A stretch of 64,000 nucleotides of DNA from Cunninghamia lanceolata (GCA_027924645.1 BSBN01000829.1:8680001-8744000), one strand, 5' to 3'. Counted from the stretch's first letter, positions 39,557-51,412 are shown. The notes: a model not told the origin generated them from the letters alone. Numbers and translations are program-made.

Positions 39557-42500
39557 TTCCCCCCCTTATTACATTGATTTTACAAATGTACCCCCTAAAC
39601 AGTTCAAATTTGATCCTACCAAGAGATTTGGTGAAAATATCTGCTATTTGAGAGTCTACAGGGCAGTAGTGGAGCTGGATGTGGTGGTTCAAAACTTGAT
39701 CCCGAATGTAATGACATTCGACCTCAATATGCTTAGTGCACTCATGGAAAACTGGATTCTTCACAAGTTTTAACACACCCTGATTGTCGCAATAGAGAAC
39801 TGGTGACTTTTCTTCAGGAATGTCCATATCTGCTAGAATGCAACGTAACCAAATCGCTTCGCACACAGCTCCTCGTGCGGCGCGATATTTAGCCTTAGTG
39901 GATGAAAGAGCAACAATAGTTTGCTTCTTACTAATCCATGAAATTGGCCCAGATCCAAGATGAAAAACATAGCCTGAGGAGGATTTCCTGTCATCTATAG
40001 ATCCTGCATAATCCAAGTCTGTATATCCCTAGAAGAAGAACTAATTGTTCTTCTTATATTCCAGACCATAATCAACTGTGCCTCGGATATATCACAACAC
40101 ATGCTTTGCTGCAACCCAATGACACTTCTTTGACTCCTGCATGAATCTAGCGAGATAGCTTATAGCAAAACACAAGTCTGGTCTGGTGTAGGTCAAGTAG
40201 ATAAGGCTCCCAACCAGCGGCCTATAGAGAGTGACATCTACTTGAGGTGAATCATGGAAACGGGATAGTTGCAAACCTTTCTCCATTGGAGTGGAAATAG
40301 GCTTATAGTTGACCATTCCATACTTTTCCAGGAGTGTCTTGACATATTTCATTTGGGAGATGAATATGTGGTTCTTCTTCTGCCATATCTCCAAGCCAAG
40401 ACAATAATGAAGTAGCTCCAAATTTGTCATGTCGAAGGAGTTCTTGAGATCATTCTTTACATCATCAATGAGATTGTCTGAGCTGCCAGTGAGAATAAGA
40501 TCATCCACATACAAAACTAGAATGACAATCTCTTTGCCTACCTTCTTAATATACAAATTAGGATCTGAGGGGCAATAGGTGAATCCATGATGCAATAGGT
40601 GACCATCAATCTTGATGTACCATGTCCTAGGAGCTTGCTTAAGGCCATAAAGAGATTTGATAAGACGACATACCTTGTGTGGATGATGTTCATCAACAAA
40701 CCCTTCTGGCTGGGTCATGTACACTTCTTCTTTGAGATCACCATTTAAGAAAGCACTCTTGACATCCATCTGCTGAAGCTTCCATCCCTTCTGCACTGCC
40801 AATGCATAGACCATTCTGATAGTTTTGATATTCGCATTGGGTGCAAAGGTCTCTTCATAATCAATGCCTTCCTATTGAGCATATCCCTTTGCTACAAGTC
40901 GTGCTTTGTACTTGTCGATAGATCCATTTGCCTTGTACTTTATTTTGAAGATCCATTTGCAGCTAATGGGTTTCTTCCCTTTAGGCAGATCGATAAGTTC
41001 CCAAGTATGATTTTGCATCAGAGAATCATACTCTGCATCCATAGCCTTCTTCCACTGATGTTGGCTTAATGCCTCTCGAATTGTGTCAGGTTCAGTGCTG
41101 TTAACAACAGTACTCATGAGCGCAGGATTCACTTCATTTCTTGTCTGACTCCTAATTCTAACTCCTGATGAAGTGTCTGGAAGAGTGTACAGATTAGAGT
41201 CCCTGATTGTACTTTGGACCCACTTTGGAGGTTAATTGTACTGCTACTGGTGTGCAATGTTTTCTAGAGGGCCCAGATCAACATACAACTCTCCTTGTAG
41301 TTCACTGTCTCTATGAGAGTCTTCCATATGCTCATCATCTAATTGTGAGAGCAATTTATGAGAAGTAGGAGGCTATTGCTCTTCTTTCTGTGATAAGGAA
41401 TTGAATGACGATTCATCACATACCACATCTCAACTCTCATGTATCTTCATTGTCTCAGGATCTATGAGACGATAAGCTTTTGATGTAATACTATATCCCA
41501 ACAATATACACTGAAGTGTCTTAGGATTAGTCTTCTTTCTCCTATTGGCAGGGACATGCATATATGCAGTGCAACCAAACACCCTTAGATAAGAAATTGA
41601 AGGCTTTTGTCTAGTCCATACCTCTTCTGGTGTCTTGTGTTGTAGGATCTTTGTTGGTGCCCTGTTGATGAGGTATACAGCTGTCCATACTACTTCTGCC
41701 CAAAATCTTTCCTCCAACTTGGCTGTGGAGAGCATGCATCGAGCCATCTCCATGACAGACTGATTGCGACGTTCTGCAATTCCATTCTGTTGGGGTGTAT
41801 AAGGAGTAGTTAGGTGCTACTTGATGCCATGATGCTTCAGGTATGCCACGAACTCCTTGGAGGTGAATTCCCCCCCTCGATCTGAGCGAAGGGCAAGAAG
41901 AGATTGGCTGGCTTCTTTGACAACTTGCTTGTGAAAGTCCTGAAAGTTGGCAAAGGCTTCATCTTTCTTCTTGAGAAAATACACCCAGGTCTTTTGAGAG
42001 AAGTCATCCACGAACAGCTGGAAGTACTTATGGTCTGAAAATGAAGCATGCATGGGTCCGCATAGATCGATATGTACCAACTCAAGGCAATGTTTAGCAT
42101 GGAAGCTACTAGCCTCGAACGGATCCCGGTGTTGTTTACCTGCAAGGCATCCAGGACATATAGGCAATGAATTTGAAATTGGAGGAAGACCTCTTACCAT
42201 TTGTTTGGAGCTGAGCTAATGCAAGGAGCTGACTGAAAGGTGCCCATAGCGATAGTGCCAGAGTCCCGTAGATTCTATTGTTGAACCTGATAGAGCTACT
42301 GCAGGGGAGGAGATAGCATCTAATGCAAATAGTCTATCCTTCATAAATGCTCTAGCAAGTAGCATACCTTCTCTTGAGATTAGACAGGTCTTGACCCCAT
42401 CCTTCACCTGGAACTCAACTTTCAGTTTGTGGTTTAGAAGCTGACTGATAGAGAGCAGGTTTGTTGTCAAACCAGGAACATACAACACCTTGGTGAGGGT

Positions 42501-43563
42501 ACAATGGCTTGTCCCAAGAGGAATGATGACCTTGCCTATACACTCTGCAACATACTCCTTATTGTCAGCAATTTGAACTGTATCTCCAGTAGGTTGCTCT
42601 GTCAATGCATCGAATAGCTCACGATTGCCTGTCATATGCTTGCTGGCACCTGAGTCTATCAACCAAATATCCCTCGTGGGCTGTGAGGTTTGGGAGACAA
42701 GGACTAGATTGTGATGAGTGTCGCAGTCGGCTGTTTCTGGTTCATCTTTTTCTGATGCATCATCTTGTTGGGCCGCTACATTGCCTTTGTGCCTTCTACG
42801 ATGATGACGACGTTTGGATGGCTGAGTATCACTGCAACCAGAAAAGCCTTCTTATTTGAATTGCCTTTTGTTAAGGCATTGTACCAATAGTTGATAGTGT
42901 CATGATTGTTCTTGTTGCATATATGACACCATCGGTTTGCCTTTGGAGGCTTCGACTGTTGATGTTTTTGTTGTTTCTGTGGTTGCTTTCCACAAAACTT
43001 CTGACCTTTTGATTGTCTGGAGATCAGGGCCTTATCTTCCAGTTCACCTTGAATAGATTGAATGGCTTCTTCCTGCTGCAACAGATTCACCAATTCATCA
43101 TATGAAACATCTTTCTTGGTGATGTTCAGCGTGGTGACAAAGATTTTGAACTGAGATGGCAGTGCTCTCAGCATAATTGGGACAAGTAGTTTGTCCTCCA
43201 ACTTTTCTCCAAGTGCAACAAGCTCAGCTCGCAGTAGATGGACTAGAGATGGAGGATCTTTGTCTGGTTCTTCAGTTGGTAGATTGTGGAGAGAGAATCC
43301 CATGCCACCTTTGATGTTTTTGCATCCTGAAAGTGAGGTTGAACTTCATCGGTGATGCTGAGTGTTATCAACATTAATGCTTTGGCATCAGCCTTGTCAA
43401 ACTTCTGCCTATCATCTGGGTCTTCCGGTCTAGGTATGTCACCAATGACAATTCCCCATAGCTCCTCGAAAATGACAATAGTCCGCATCTTTGTCTTCCA
43501 TGCGGCATAATTTGGTCATTTCAAAAATTGAGCATCAGAAAGAAGCAATTTCAGGGCAGACAT
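39546..43563 (-). pseudogene. Copia-2 gag-pol with many stops
   Basis: Gag starts at 43563 (MSALKLLLSDAQF), has an early stop, and changes frame near 43250 with a probable small deletion. Its zinc knuckle (about 42885-42930) reads CHICNKNNHDTINY, with Tyr for the last Cys. Pol lies in a single frame from 42662. Protease is DSGASKHMTG. Integrase has HxxxH/CxxC, IDLCGP, SDRGGEF and QQNGIAERRN. Reverse transcriptase has VKSAFLNGDL and an intact LYVDDLILTG. RNase H ends [10 protein letters not shown]. In-frame stops include 42216, 41817, 41430, 40872 and 40092. In most, a CAG or CGA codon would fit the family, so single C-to-T changes explain them. The element is inactive. Confidence 0.9.
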
Positions 43564-44350
43564 TTTTCAAAAAAAAAATCCAGACAACAAATTTATTATT
43601 ATTTTATTTGATAGTACATTCACTTTCAAGAGGAAATTGTGGCACGGAGATGAGCACCATAGGCCTGTGCTGTGAGACGGGGACACTTTAGTGTGCATTC
43701 TACCTCATCTTCATCATCAGCATCATAACCCTCATCTAGTTTTGCTCTAATCTTCCTTGCTTGACATTATACATCAAATAGAAAGTAATCTAGCAAACCT
43801 TGCCTAAAGAATTCATCGAATTGGAGATTACTGGTGTTTACAGGGCATTTAGAAGGGCAAAGTAGAAGCCTGAGCTTTCTAAAACAGCACGTCCGCCTCG
43901 AGGTGGATCATTCGCATGATTACTAGCCACACTACTAGCATCGGGTGTGGTGGACATTCAATTTTCTTAGTTTATGTCTTCCACTACACTTCAACTCAGA
44001 CTCCAAGTGCCTGATTGAAGGAGAAAGAAACTTCAGTCCAGACACCTCCTTCTATATTGATCTGCAATGTGGTCTGCAGGTGGAAGTGGCACTTTCACTC
44101 AATGAGCGCTCTCCTCAAACTCTTCAAATGAAACACATTCAAACTTAGACAGCTTCCTTGCTTCCTACAAACTGCTCTCTTTGCAGTTTCAACTGATACT
44201 GACAGGCCTACAAACTGCTTCCAACACTGTCTTCCTCCTACTGTTTGGCCGGTAGCATCAGCAGCACTCCATCGCTAGTTTTGAAGACTTCATTGCTTTG
44301 CCACTTAATAGAACTCTTGGTCACTGGCTGCACTCCCTACAGATCACGTT
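43564..44350 (-). other. Long leader of copia-2 with a protein-like segment
   Basis: About 790 bp separate the primer site from the Gag start, long for such a small element. At about 43626-43860 (minus) a frame with one stop gives an acidic protein-like sequence containing KLDEGYDADDEDEVECTLKC and ending LRATISS. It is not in frame with Gag and I do not recognise it. It could be an ancestral leader frame or a captured host fragment. Confidence 0.5.
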
Positions 44351-44364
44351 GCTCTGATACCATT

Positions 44365-44543
44365 TGAGAGATAGGCAGAGAATGAAGAACAATGTTTATT
44401 TGATGATTACTAGCGAATACATCATGTGAATAAATAATAGTAGCTGACAGTTATAAACAGGTAAACAGGTATAGCTACAGATAGAAACTGACGTAACTAC
44501 GAAATGTAGTTACAATGTAAATAATGTAATAATTATGCTAACA
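44365..44543 (-). repeat. 5' LTR of copia-2
   Basis: 179 bp, followed in element orientation by the primer site at 44351-44362. Confidence 0.92.
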
Positions 44544-45507
44544 GTTTCTCCCATCTATCTCAACCAAACACTTATTCACTAGTGTTACCAAACTACACAC
44601 CCCATTCCATCCAGACCCATCCCATAATGTGATGGCCGAATGTGTTTCTGTTCCTATAAAGAAACAAGATATATCTAAAAATATCTCTCTGTCTTCCTTG
44701 TCTAGTGCATCAAAGCTCACTTTTAGTATGTCTTTAATGTCTTTGGGCAATAATTTGGATACCTTATTTAATTCAGCATCCCAATATTCTTTGGACTTTC
44801 CATGTACAAGTCCTCCTAACACCTTGAGGGATAAGGCCAACCCTTTGCAGACTTCTAAAAACTTTTTAATAAGATATTGAAATTCATTTCCTGGATAGGG
44901 TTGTAGGAAAGCATGCCAGGAAAAGAGTTCCATAGCATGTTCAAGTTTTAATTTTTTCATCTTGTAAATTGATTTAGAAGAGATTCCCTAGGATGTTAGA
45001 ATGCCAAAATCTCGACTTGTGACCACTATCACACTACCTTGTCCAAGACTATCTTTTGCTGGCAATAGAGAATCTAATTGATCTAGATGATCTACATCAT
45101 CCAGGATAATAAATACCTGAACATATTTCAAATGTTCTTCTAGGATTGCTTTTCCTTCTTCTACATTATCAAATGATATATCTTTTGACCCACCAAGGTC
45201 TTGGAACATTTTTTTCTGCTTTTCATGCAAGTTTTTAGTTGATGTGTCTCACACATTGCAAACAAAACTACATCTATAGATGGAAAATCTTTTCTTGTTG
45301 TAATATTCTTTTGCTAGGGTAGATTTTCCACATCCACCCATACCAATGATCCCCACAATTTTTACCTTTTCAGAAGATTCTAATACACTTCTTTCAAAAT
45401 CATGTAATGTTTCATCAAGACCCATAGGATGTTTGGCCGCCACCAATGAAATTTTTTTAGGGTGCTTCAGTATGTAATTTACAATATTCTTCAACATTCC
45501 TTCGTCA
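44544..45507 (-). pseudogene. TNL exon 2: nucleotide-binding (NB-ARC) part
   Basis: Carries the ATPase switch of the receptor. The P-loop is GMGGCGKSTLA, kinase 2 is VFIILDDVD with the Asp typical of TNLs, and RNBS-B is SVIVVTSRD. The GLPL motif reads CKGLALSLKVL, with Ala for Pro. RNBS-D is FLDISCFFIG. The MHD motif (MHDQLRDMG) lies on the other side of the copia insertion at about 39350. Stops stand at 45249 (TGA) and 44988 (TAG). Without the insertion the exon is 1078 nt, which matches phase 2 at its start and phase 0 at its end. Confidence 0.88.
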
Positions 45508-48500
45508 CTATACCAAAAAAAAAATAAAAGTCACCCAAGTTAATTTTCTCTTAAACAAATCTTAAATTTGAATTAATAGAATGTATTTAACATATTTTTA
45601 ACTGATAGACAAATATCAATTGTTCATATAAGGTGAAAGGATATGGTTAATAATAAAAATAATGACATGTTTTGCATACAAGCAATATTTAATGCCCTTT
45701 AAAATAAAATTAGAAAAGACAAAATAAAGAAATAAAAACCTTTCATATTTTAAGGAAAGAGAGGCTTTACAAGATCAAAATAGTTTTAAAAACATTTAAA
45801 CGTGGATTGTAAGGATATAATTATTTCATAAGTTAAAAGAAAAAAATAAAGGTTATAAATATTAATTTTTAAAAAAGAATATTTATTAAATAATGGTGCA
45901 ATTAGCATACTCATGTCATTTTGTATTTAGTTTTGTGTTCACCTTGACAAGAAAGGTTTAATGCAATAAAATAACAAGTGGCACACTCCTGTGTTAGTTT
46001 TACCCATGTTCCTATACACATCTACCATTGCATGCTCCTATTCCACTCCCATGTGCACTCACTCCCAGATACTCATTGACCCATTCTAGATTCATTCATT
46101 TATCCTTATAGATCGGGTTTGTGGAATAGGGATTGAACTGATTTGATCCCAAGCTACATGTTCAAGCATTCAAATTCAAATTCTAACTTTCTTGCCCCCT
46201 TCCACTAGTCATTTTGGGCTGACTTAGCACACATTTGTGTGATATGTTGTTATGAAATGGTTTTTAAAGACATTCATTACAATTTTAGTATCATGCCATG
46301 GGAGACAAAAACAAAATCATTAGAGAAAACAATGATTTGGGAGATTAGAAAAGAATCTAATTTACATCATCACCTCGAGCCATCTACATATTTTTTGTTT
46401 TGCTTTTGTATTTTCCTAGGATACTTGTTAAATAATTAATCATGAAACCCCTTGGGATTAAATATAAGGCATCGTATTTAAAATCATTGATTAAAATCTC
46501 ATGTAATGGTAATTGGTATGCCATGTTTTGACTTGGGAAGAGAATCTTAAATTTCTAAACATTTGTAACTTGTTTAAAGAGAATCTATGATGCATCATTA
46601 TGAAAGAGGTTATTATGATACTTCATTATGTGGTTGGATGCATTAAAGAGAATCTTCAACCAAACAATAATGTTGCATGAAGAAGGCTATTCCAATTGGG
46701 ATATTTTTAGCCATTGTAAGAAAATATCTTACACAAGGGTATTACACTTGACCAAATTACATGCATGCAAACTTGGTCACTCCATTTTTGGTGTTCTAAC
46801 TCTGAAGCAAGAAATTCTGCATAGGAAGGACAATAGAATTAAATATGCATATTTTTGGAGGATGAAAACTGCATATAATGCTTGGAAATTGAAGGTGATT
46901 TAGCTTCTAGAGAGAGGATAAATAGGTAGAAAGGAGCATGGAGTTCCTTCTATGTTTGCAAATTTCTACAAAGCTTAAGTATGGAGATTGAAGGTTAATA
47001 GAATATGTGTTTTGTGGCATGTGTATGTTGTTTTGTAAGTTGAAATGTTGAGTTTGCAAGGAGAAACCCAATCAAAATTTCCTTAAGTAGTGGTGTTGTT
47101 TATGTTTGTCAGTTTCTATCTATGTTGATTGTTATATTTGTAATGGGAAACTATGCCAAAATCTCTCGCAAGGCTTGTGTATTATTCTAATCTATTGTTG
47201 AGTCAAAATTCAATGTTGCATTGTGAAAACCTTAGTTTTGTGATGGATTATTGATGTGTTTCTATTCTCAAAATTAAATTTATGAAAGTTGTGTTTTCTT
47301 AAGTCATTTTTATTAGGAGTTTCTAAGATGTAAGTGTGTGGTATTAGTGGTTTTGCAAGGACAAAGATTCCATTCATTTAATGACTTATCCTTAATTATA
47401 TCACAAAAGATCTAAAAACACTGACTCTTAAAATCATAATAATTATTAAATATAAATTATGGTTTTAATTTTGCAGAATATCAATTAAAGTATTTAGAAG
47501 TTATCACATTTTGTAAAGTGAATTTGTTTTATTGTTATGATTATTTTTAATCTTTTAGCATAAATTCCCACCTATCATATGCGAGAATAAGATAAGGTTT
47601 AGTATGGTAATTGAACAACATTTTAAAATATTTTAATAGTATTATAATGATGAAAATTGCATTCTTGTGCCCTTTTGGACGTTATGTTTTGAGTTCACTT
47701 CTATTAGAATATTTTGATGCAATGCTAAGTTTACAAGTGACATATTCTTGCATGAATTTGGCTCATAACATTATTATCTAAGTCCCATTAGCATAGTTTA
47801 TCTCTAGAAATTTGGCCTTGATTCCCAAATTTATTATTTTCCACCCTAGGTCACATCCATGACTATAAAAATGATCTGGGTCATCTCTAGAGTTGTGGAC
47901 CTAAATGACTAAATTTTAAATATTCAAAATGTGCCCAAGTTTACTTATTCCACTAGTAATTGTCTGTTGACCTAGCATAATTTTATGTGGATTTATGCAC
48001 TATGTTGTAGTATTTAAGGACATCCACTCATTTATTTTAAAAATTTCTAGAAAACAACAAGCAACACTTATACAGCATCAAGAGAGAATAATCATGAGCC
48101 TTAATGAGAGCACACTAGAAACACTTTTAGATCTCATTTACATAAATAGATGTCATTCTAACTCCACTACATGATTGTATGTTGTCTTTCAGCATTGTTT
48201 ATTATTGTTAAGTTGATATATCTACAGGTTTTATTAGAACTAAGGATTGACTAAGAGAATGCTAGCATCAAATCTAGAGTGTATTAGATTATGAACAAGG
48301 TGTGTACAAATAGGTGAAGAGTTTGAGTCAAATCAGAAGTCGACTTAAACACTCCACTAGAGGTGTTGAATTAGCTCCACAAAACATGCTAGAGGTGGCA
48401 AGTTTACTTGATCAAACTAGGACTCCTTGTTGGCATAATAGTCATAGTAACAATGGTATTACATTGCTATGTTAGTTTAGGCATATTAAATAAATGTTAG

Positions 48501-49529
48501 TAAATAAAGCCATAGTTAGTTTGTTAGTTTGGGGGAGTTACATTCCTGTATGGAGGTTATGTAGGTAGTTATCAAATTGTTAAAGGGAAGATGCTTTTAT
48601 AAAGCCAATGTAATGCAATGTGAAAATCATCCGAAGACAATAATATATTATTCTATGTTTTATGTTTTGCTGTGTTAAAATGGTTTGATCTGGTTATCTG
48701 TGTTTGTGCTCACCATATTTCAATACTCCTAAGTAGACACCTATGAAGGCTTAATGCCACATATATTTACCGATGTCCATGAAATGCAAGGTAATATGTA
48801 CACTAATAGGTTTGACTAAGAACATAACTCTCACAAGTCAACAAATTCCCCAAAGTTGTTTATAAAGATTGTCATTTTCTTACACAGATTTAGAAAACAA
48901 GAAACCAATGCGAATAACTTTAAGAAGTTTGCATAGCCCTAGAATAGATTTGCATGCCAAATTAATTCTATGCACTCATGAAGATTTGTTCCATAGTTGT
49001 GGACTTGACCCAATCAATAGAGTAGACAATTTTCAAATTTACAACTAATTGTTGCATCAAGTTCTATCAAGTCCTAAAAATTTGACAATTAGATGAATAA
49101 ATTCCTTATATCTATGATACCATTTCTCCTCGATTAATTATAAACTAATTATTATATTCAATTGATTTAATTCCCACATTTAAGTTTAAGTATTTCAATC
49201 ATAAATTATACCTCTCTTATCTAAATTATGTTGCAAAGTGATTTACTTGATTTAATTAATCTAAATAAATTAAGACAAGCCATTCATTTCTTTAAAGGGG
49301 AAAGTAGCTCATAAAAATAACATCAACCTTATAAATCAAATAAAATTGATGAAATGTAATAGTACAAATATACCGAGATGAAAACTTTAAATCAGATTTC
49401 GATTTGATAATAAATCTTTCCAACCTATGTTAAAAAGGGAAGAGATTCCATTGTAGAACTACTTTGTTGTATTCTGAGATACAATATGTCATAACATGTG
49501 AGAAAAACAAGAGAGTATTTGATACTTAC
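45508..49529 (-). other. TNL intron 1 (4.0 kb)
   Basis: Bounded by GTAAGT (minus, 49529 downward) and a T-rich GGTATAG acceptor ending at 45508. Joining the exons gives a continuous frame NDDDEGMLK. The intron is AT-rich and has no recognised gene. It holds a solo LTR at 48428-48712. Confidence 0.8.
48428..48712 (+). mobile_element. Solo LTR in the TNL intron
   Basis: Starts TGTTGGCATAATAGT and ends TGTGCTCA. It aligns over most of its length with the reverse complement of the LTR at 62946-63157, sharing ATTAAATAAATGTTAGT and AAAGCCAATGTA. No internal region or partner LTR is present. The direct flanks (CTCCT and CCATA) do not match. A second CTCCT stands 13 bp beyond the end, so the right boundary is uncertain. 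Confidence 0.65.
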
Positions 49530-50070
49530 TCATCATTCTTGACAATAGATCCTTCAACATATGAAACCTTTTGCAGCGCTATTTTCCAATCCTCAATCGT
49601 TTCTGAAGCATATCTGGCCTTGGCTTCATGCTCAGAAAATGCTTTAGCATAGATTCCGTTTCCTTTACAAATCCAATGGATATCACTGGGTCAACATTGT
49701 AAAAGACAGGAATAATTTTCTTGTTGGTTTTGAGTATAAAGGATAACTCGGCCAAACACCAAGTGGATTCTGCATATCTGGGTGAAAGTATAGCAATATG
49801 AAGGAAAGAAGTAATCATCGCATCTTGTATTTCAGATGGTATGGAATCGCCGAGTTGAAGCTCTCATTCATCTAAGAAAACTTGAAGTCCCATGAGTTTG
49901 AGGTTACGGTGGATAGAGGCTGCCAGCGTTTGCTTGGTGTCAGGGCCACGATGGTTTATGAATACATCGTAGGGCATCCTTTTTCTTTTTCTTGAAGTTG
50001 AAGACGATGCAGATGTAGATGGGGCCATAATTTTCTCAAAGGCATTGGCAGTCTCTTTTGCCGTTGCCAT
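49530..50070 (-). pseudogene. TNL exon 1: TIR domain
   Basis: The TIR domain starts YDVFINHRGPDTKQTL and reaches GLQVFLDE, where a TGA (49864-49866) stops it. It resumes ELQLGDSIPSEIQDA, then STWCLAELSFIL. The Glu in that last motif is the position of the catalytic Glu of plant TIR NADases. VFYNVDP follows. A 1-nt frameshift near 49665 leads into the frame reading IYAKAFSEHEAKARYA, and the exon ends EGSIVKND. The basic stretch SRKRKRM precedes the TIR. Confidence 0.88.
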
Positions 50071-50226
50071 GAAATTTAATTGAAGAGCAACTGGTTACCC
50101 GAAACAAACTCAGGTAGAAAGGATCGAACAGAATGGTAAGACTGAAGGTAGTGGATATAATGTGCACAGATTCCATCAACTCAGTCCACACAAATTTCTC
50201 TCCCCCGTTTCCGCATTTGACGAAAT
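50041..50226 (-). repeat. TNL start region, copy 1 of a local duplication
   Basis: Contains the TNL start codon and upstream leader. Repeated with substitutions and small indels at 50391-50545. Confidence 0.75.
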
Positions 50227-50390
50227 TCCGTTCAAAGCACGTGTAAAAGGACCCCGCACAAATTTATTTACGCGGTTCTCATTTTCAAATATTAGATTTC
50301 TTAGGTTCTCATTTTCAAACATTAAATTTCTGTTTAAGAGTAAAAGACATCAATTTAAAAGACTCCATAGTTTCACTTTCAATAATCAAA

Positions 50391-50545
50391 GGCACTGGTA
50401 ATCTCATTTGCCGTTGCCATGAAATTAAATTGAAGAGGAACTGAAACAAACGCAGGGGTAGAAAGGATAGAAGAGAATGGTAAGACGGTGAAGGACCCCA
50501 TCAACCCAGACCACACAATTTTCTCTAGGCGGTGTCCACATATGA
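50391..50545 (-). repeat. TNL start region, copy 2 with an upstream ATG
   Basis: Duplicate of the TNL start. ATG at 50420 (minus) opens MATANEITSAFDY and then stops. If transcription starts upstream of it, this 13-codon frame would lie in the leader as an upstream ORF. It could also simply be promoter DNA. Confidence 0.7.
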
Positions 50546-51412
50546 CGAGTTATCATTTTTAATACGCTGGTTTCACATATGACGAAATTGATTCAGTTTT
50601 ATTTGGATAAGGGGACCATCATGATAAATGATGACCAACTCTTCTTGTCCATTAATTGTGGTATTTATTCCAAGAGGCGTTTTAAGGGGTGGAGTTGAAG
50701 AGTTCAAAGATTCTAAGATTCCTTGTAAGATTCCAATCTTCTAAAAAACAAAAAAAAATCTTAAAATTTAAAAATCAGGTGCATTCCCATTAAATATATT
50801 TCTTATTTTGACATTTATTAAGTCGAGAGGCGTTATACAGTCACATTGGGGTGGGGATAGAGCACTCATTTTTTCTGCGTATATTTATAAGAAAAAAATT
50901 TAAAATACGAAAAAGAAATAAAAATAAAACTTTAGAAAATCAAAGAAAAAAACTAAAAAAGACGGTTGAAGGAGAAAAAACTAAATCACAAAAACTATGG
51001 AACCAAAATAAGAAATTGAAAAAAATTAAAAATTAAAAACTAAAAAAGAAATTGGAAAAAATAAAAAATAAAAATCAAAAAACAAATTGGAAACTGTTGG
51101 AAGAAAAAAAAGCTGGAGAAAACGAAAACTATGGAACCAAAAAAGAAATTGCAAGAGAAAATCAGAGAAACTATTGAAAAAAGATATACCTCGGCTTATT
51201 TTAGATATATATTTTTAAATATAAATATACTAGTTATTGACATTCTAAATTAAGTCATGGCAGCTATTAAATATTACTTGCCTTTTCTTTTGAAATACCA
51301 TGAAAATAATTAGATTTCTTCTGCTTTAAATTTGCAAGATTATGTTGAGTTTTCAGGGGCTAAGGATTTTGTAGAATTTTCAAAAGAAAAAAATTTAAGG
51401 GAATGATTTGGT
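50546..51412. other. Upstream flank with an A-rich tract
   Basis: No gene. 50889-51190 is strongly A-rich on plus, with the phrase AAACTATGGAACCAAAA appearing twice (near 50991 and 51126). The long lysine-rich frame there follows the composition. Confidence 0.5.

Larger units (their letters stand above)
39378..44543 (-). mobile_element. Ty1/copia element inside TNL exon 2 (copia-2)
   Basis: A 5166-bp element with 179-bp LTRs (39378-39556 and 44365-44543). GTTTC flanks it on both sides (39373-39377 and 44544-44548), a perfect 5-bp target duplication. The LTR on minus starts TGTTAGCATAAT and ends CTCTCA. The primer site TGGTATCAGAGC at 44351-44362 is a perfect initiator-tRNA-Met complement. 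The purine tract AAGGGGGGGAA lies at 39557-39567. The LTRs differ at 5 of 179 positions, all transitions. Gag-pol is complete in domain order but full of stops. The element lies in the same orientation as the gene. Confidence 0.93.
37649..50070 (-). pseudogene. TIR-NBS-LRR (TNL) disease-resistance gene, disrupted
   Basis: TNL proteins are intracellular immune receptors. Pathogen sensing assembles their TIR domains into an NAD-cleaving enzyme. I start at the ATG at 50070, which opens MATAKETANAFE and leads into the TIR. Exon 1 (49530-50070) is TIR, exon 2 (45507 to 44544, then 39372 to 39259) is NBS with the MHD motif, exon 3 (38861-39151) is a linker, and exon 4 (37649-38758) is LRR. Splice sites read GTAAGT/TATAG, CAG-GTGAC/TCTAG and GTAAGT/TGCAG. 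The last acceptor is weak. Exon 2 is split by a copia element. Six in-frame stops (49864, 45249, 44988, 38576, 38522, 38207) and one frameshift near 49665 remain. It is dead as a full-length receptor. Expression is not known. Confidence 0.9.

Noticed and set aside
48723..48730. CTCCT as the perfect target duplication of the solo LTR
   Set aside because: The homologous LTR at 62946-63157 places the LTR end at 48712, 13 bp short of this pentamer, so the match may be chance.
50851..51036. Lysine-rich frame in the A-rich tract
   Set aside because: Explained by base composition (AAA/AAG codons).
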